A stretch of 33,131 bases of DNA from Halomonas sp. 328 (lineage in GTDB: Bacteria > Pseudomonadota > Gammaproteobacteria > Pseudomonadales > Halomonadaceae). The stretch covers positions 1-33,131 of the forward strand of contig NZ_JADOTW010000036.1 in assembly GCF_015645095.1 (NCBI RefSeq), read 5' to 3'. The translations under genes and the position numbers were made by a program. Positions 32,247-33,131 of this stretch are shown one piece after another. Within the stretch, counting starts at the first letter, position 1. Each line of letters starts with the position of its first letter. The notes under the pieces were generated by a model. It saw only the letters and a list, made by a program, of their open reading frames with translations. It was not told the origin of the DNA and searched no databases.

Positions 32247-32268
32247 GCAACGATTCACGAGTCGTTGC
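32247..32268. promoter_or_regulatory. Inverted repeat, possible azoR operator
   Basis: GCAACGA (32247-32253), an 8-base centre, TCGTTGC (32262-32268). It starts about ten bases after the expected transcription start and ends before the ribosome site, a usual place for a repressor site. Confidence 0.5.
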
Positions 32269-32289
32269 TCCCTAACCAGGAGAATCGCC

Positions 32290-32886
32290 ATGACCACCAA
32301 GATCCTCGTACTCACCAGCTCCATCCTCGGCGGGAATTCCCAGGCCCTGGCCGACCACCTGGCCGCCGAGGCGGCCCGCCGCGATGACCTCGCCATCACC
32401 CGCCGCGACCTGGTGGCCGACGACCTGCCCCACCTGGGCCTGGCCGAACTGGGCAGCTGGCAGGTGGCCGCCGAGGAGCGCACTGCCGAGCAGCGTGAAC
32501 TGGCCGCCCGCTCGGATGTGCTGATCGAGGAGCTCCAGGCCCATGATGTGGTGGTGCTGGCGGTGCCCATGTACAACTTCGGGGTGCCCAGCCAGCTCAA
32601 GGCCTGGTTCGACCGGGTGATGCGTGCCGGGGTCACCTTCCGCTACACCGAGAATGGCCCCCAGGGCCTGGTGGAGGACACCCGTGCCGTGCTGCTGCTG
32701 GCCCGGGGCGGCCAGTACGCCGGCACCCCCATGGACACCCAGACCCCGCACCTCGAGGCGATGCTCGGCATGATCGGTATCTCCGAGGTGGACAGCATCT
32801 TCGCCGAGGGCCTCAATATGGGCCATCAGGAGGAAGCCCTGGGCGAGGCGAAGCAGGCCATCGAGCAGTTGGTCGCCAACCTCTAA
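32290..32886 (+). CDS. azoR: FMN-dependent NADH-azoreductase
   Basis: 198 residues, near the E. coli AzoR length (201). ATG 32290 with CCAGGAGAATCGCC upstream. Flavodoxin-like fold: MTTKILVLTSSILGGNSQA binds FMN phosphate, VVLAVPMYNFGVPSQLKAWFD near 92-112 is the family signature (P-MYNF), and LLARGGQYAG near 139 is the second FMN loop. It reduces quinones and azo compounds with NADH in two-electron steps, protecting against thiol and quinone stress. It stands alone, with its own promoter and a possible operator. Confidence 0.93.
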   Translation: MTTKILVLTSSILGGNSQALADHLAAEAARRDDLAITRRDLVADDLPHLGLAELGSWQVAAEERTAEQRELAARSDVLIEELQAHDVVVLAVPMYNFGVPSQLKAWFDRVMRAGVTFRYTENGPQGLVEDTRAVLLLARGGQYAGTPMDTQTPHLEAMLGMIGISEVDSIFAEGLNMGHQEEALGEAKQAIEQLVANL

Positions 32887-33027
32887 GGCCTTGCCGAAAA
32901 CTGGCTGCGCTCGGTCATACGGTGTTAAAAATCGGCTCAAAGTACTCATTTACAAGCACGTAAACTCCGTCTTTTCGCCGATTTTTGCCTTGTCTGACCT
33001 TCGCTCGCCGACTTTTCGGAAAAGGCC
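32887..33027. repeat. Nested long palindrome after azoR
   Basis: Outer arms GGCCTTGCCGAAAA (32887-32900) and TTTTCGGAAAAGGCC (33013-33027); a middle pair GGTCA with TGACC; an inner pair AAAAATCGGC (32927-32936) with GCCGATTTTT (32977-32986). The centre has TTTAC...GTAAA. No coding frame. It looks like a dispersed non-coding repeat rather than a simple terminator. Confidence 0.7.
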
Positions 33028-33044
33028 AGGTTACCTACCATCCA

Positions 33045-33131
33045 ATGGCGGGCCCCCCCCCCACGCCGGGGGGGGCGTGTTTTTGGTGGGGGGGGGGGGG
33101 GGGGGGGGCGGGCGGGGGCCGGGGGCCCGGC
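33045..33131. other. Low-complexity poly-C/poly-G contig end
   Basis: A run of C, a run of eight G, GTGTTTTT and then over twenty G interrupted only by single C bases. A real terminator (C-run/G-run stem followed by T5) may start it, but the G tract has the look of a sequencing or assembly artefact at the end of a contig. Confidence 0.7.

Overview
This is a GC-rich (by eye well above 60%) chromosomal segment of a gammaproteobacterium. The gene set points to a Halomonas-type organism (Halomonadaceae): a ugpBAEC importer, an RstA/RstB two-component pair, MetR, AzoR, and a Pseudomonas-like long NrdA with two ATP-cones beside NrdB. The assignment is inference from gene content and protein style; there is no rRNA or other phylogenetic marker in the window. 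I recognised no tRNA, rRNA or CRISPR array.

Layout. 1-858: right part of an IS1380-family insertion sequence, cut by the window edge, abutting the 3' remnant of an M48 metallopeptidase gene. 1164-2520: a lower-GC, poorly coding stretch with two small orphan genes and one decayed reading frame. 2521-4089: LysE-type exporter, an AAC(6')-like acetyltransferase gene broken at a G8 run, and a small conserved protein. 4147-9154 (minus): ugpBAEC for glycerol-3-phosphate uptake, ending in an inositol-monophosphatase-family gene. 9352-10029: a divergent HAD phosphatase; the intergenic region carries Pho-box-like repeats facing both ways. 10129-13297: an unrecognised conserved gene, a short-chain dehydrogenase and a nitronate monooxygenase. 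13331-17277: a FAN1-like VRR-NUC nuclease translationally coupled to an XPD/DinG-type helicase with an N-terminal nuclease-like domain. 17296-19444 (minus): a Kef-type antiporter and a small Fis-annotated-family protein. 19591-22371: a tiny membrane protein, then a patatin/GntP permease pair. 22444-27003 (minus): a 38-residue micro-gene and nrdA-nrdB, with NrdR and DnaA box candidates at the nrdA promoter. 27441-29782: rstAB-like pair. 29718-30189: tandem degenerate copies of the 3' end of the kinase gene plus a palindromic element. 30193-31107 (minus): metR. 31370-32886: MliC-type lipoprotein, a very strong terminator, and azoR. 32887-33131: a nested-palindrome element and a poly-G tail that looks like a contig-end artefact.

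How the genes work together. The clearest functional unit is phosphate-ester scavenging: periplasmic capture and import by UgpBAEC, a cytoplasmic phosphatase encoded in the same operon in place of UgpQ, and a divergent HAD phosphatase, all plausibly under PhoB. A second unit is DNA repair (FAN1-like nuclease with helicase), and a third is dNTP synthesis with layered NrdR/DnaA control. The patatin-GntP pair may handle intracellular ester hydrolysis and export or import of the released hydroxy acid, for example 3-hydroxybutyrate. I do not see a clearly unprecedented system. The least explained items are the repeat array after rstB, the start-codon hairpin of the IS transposase, the operon-linked inositol-monophosphatase-like enzyme, and the unrecognised 432-residue protein at 10129-11427.
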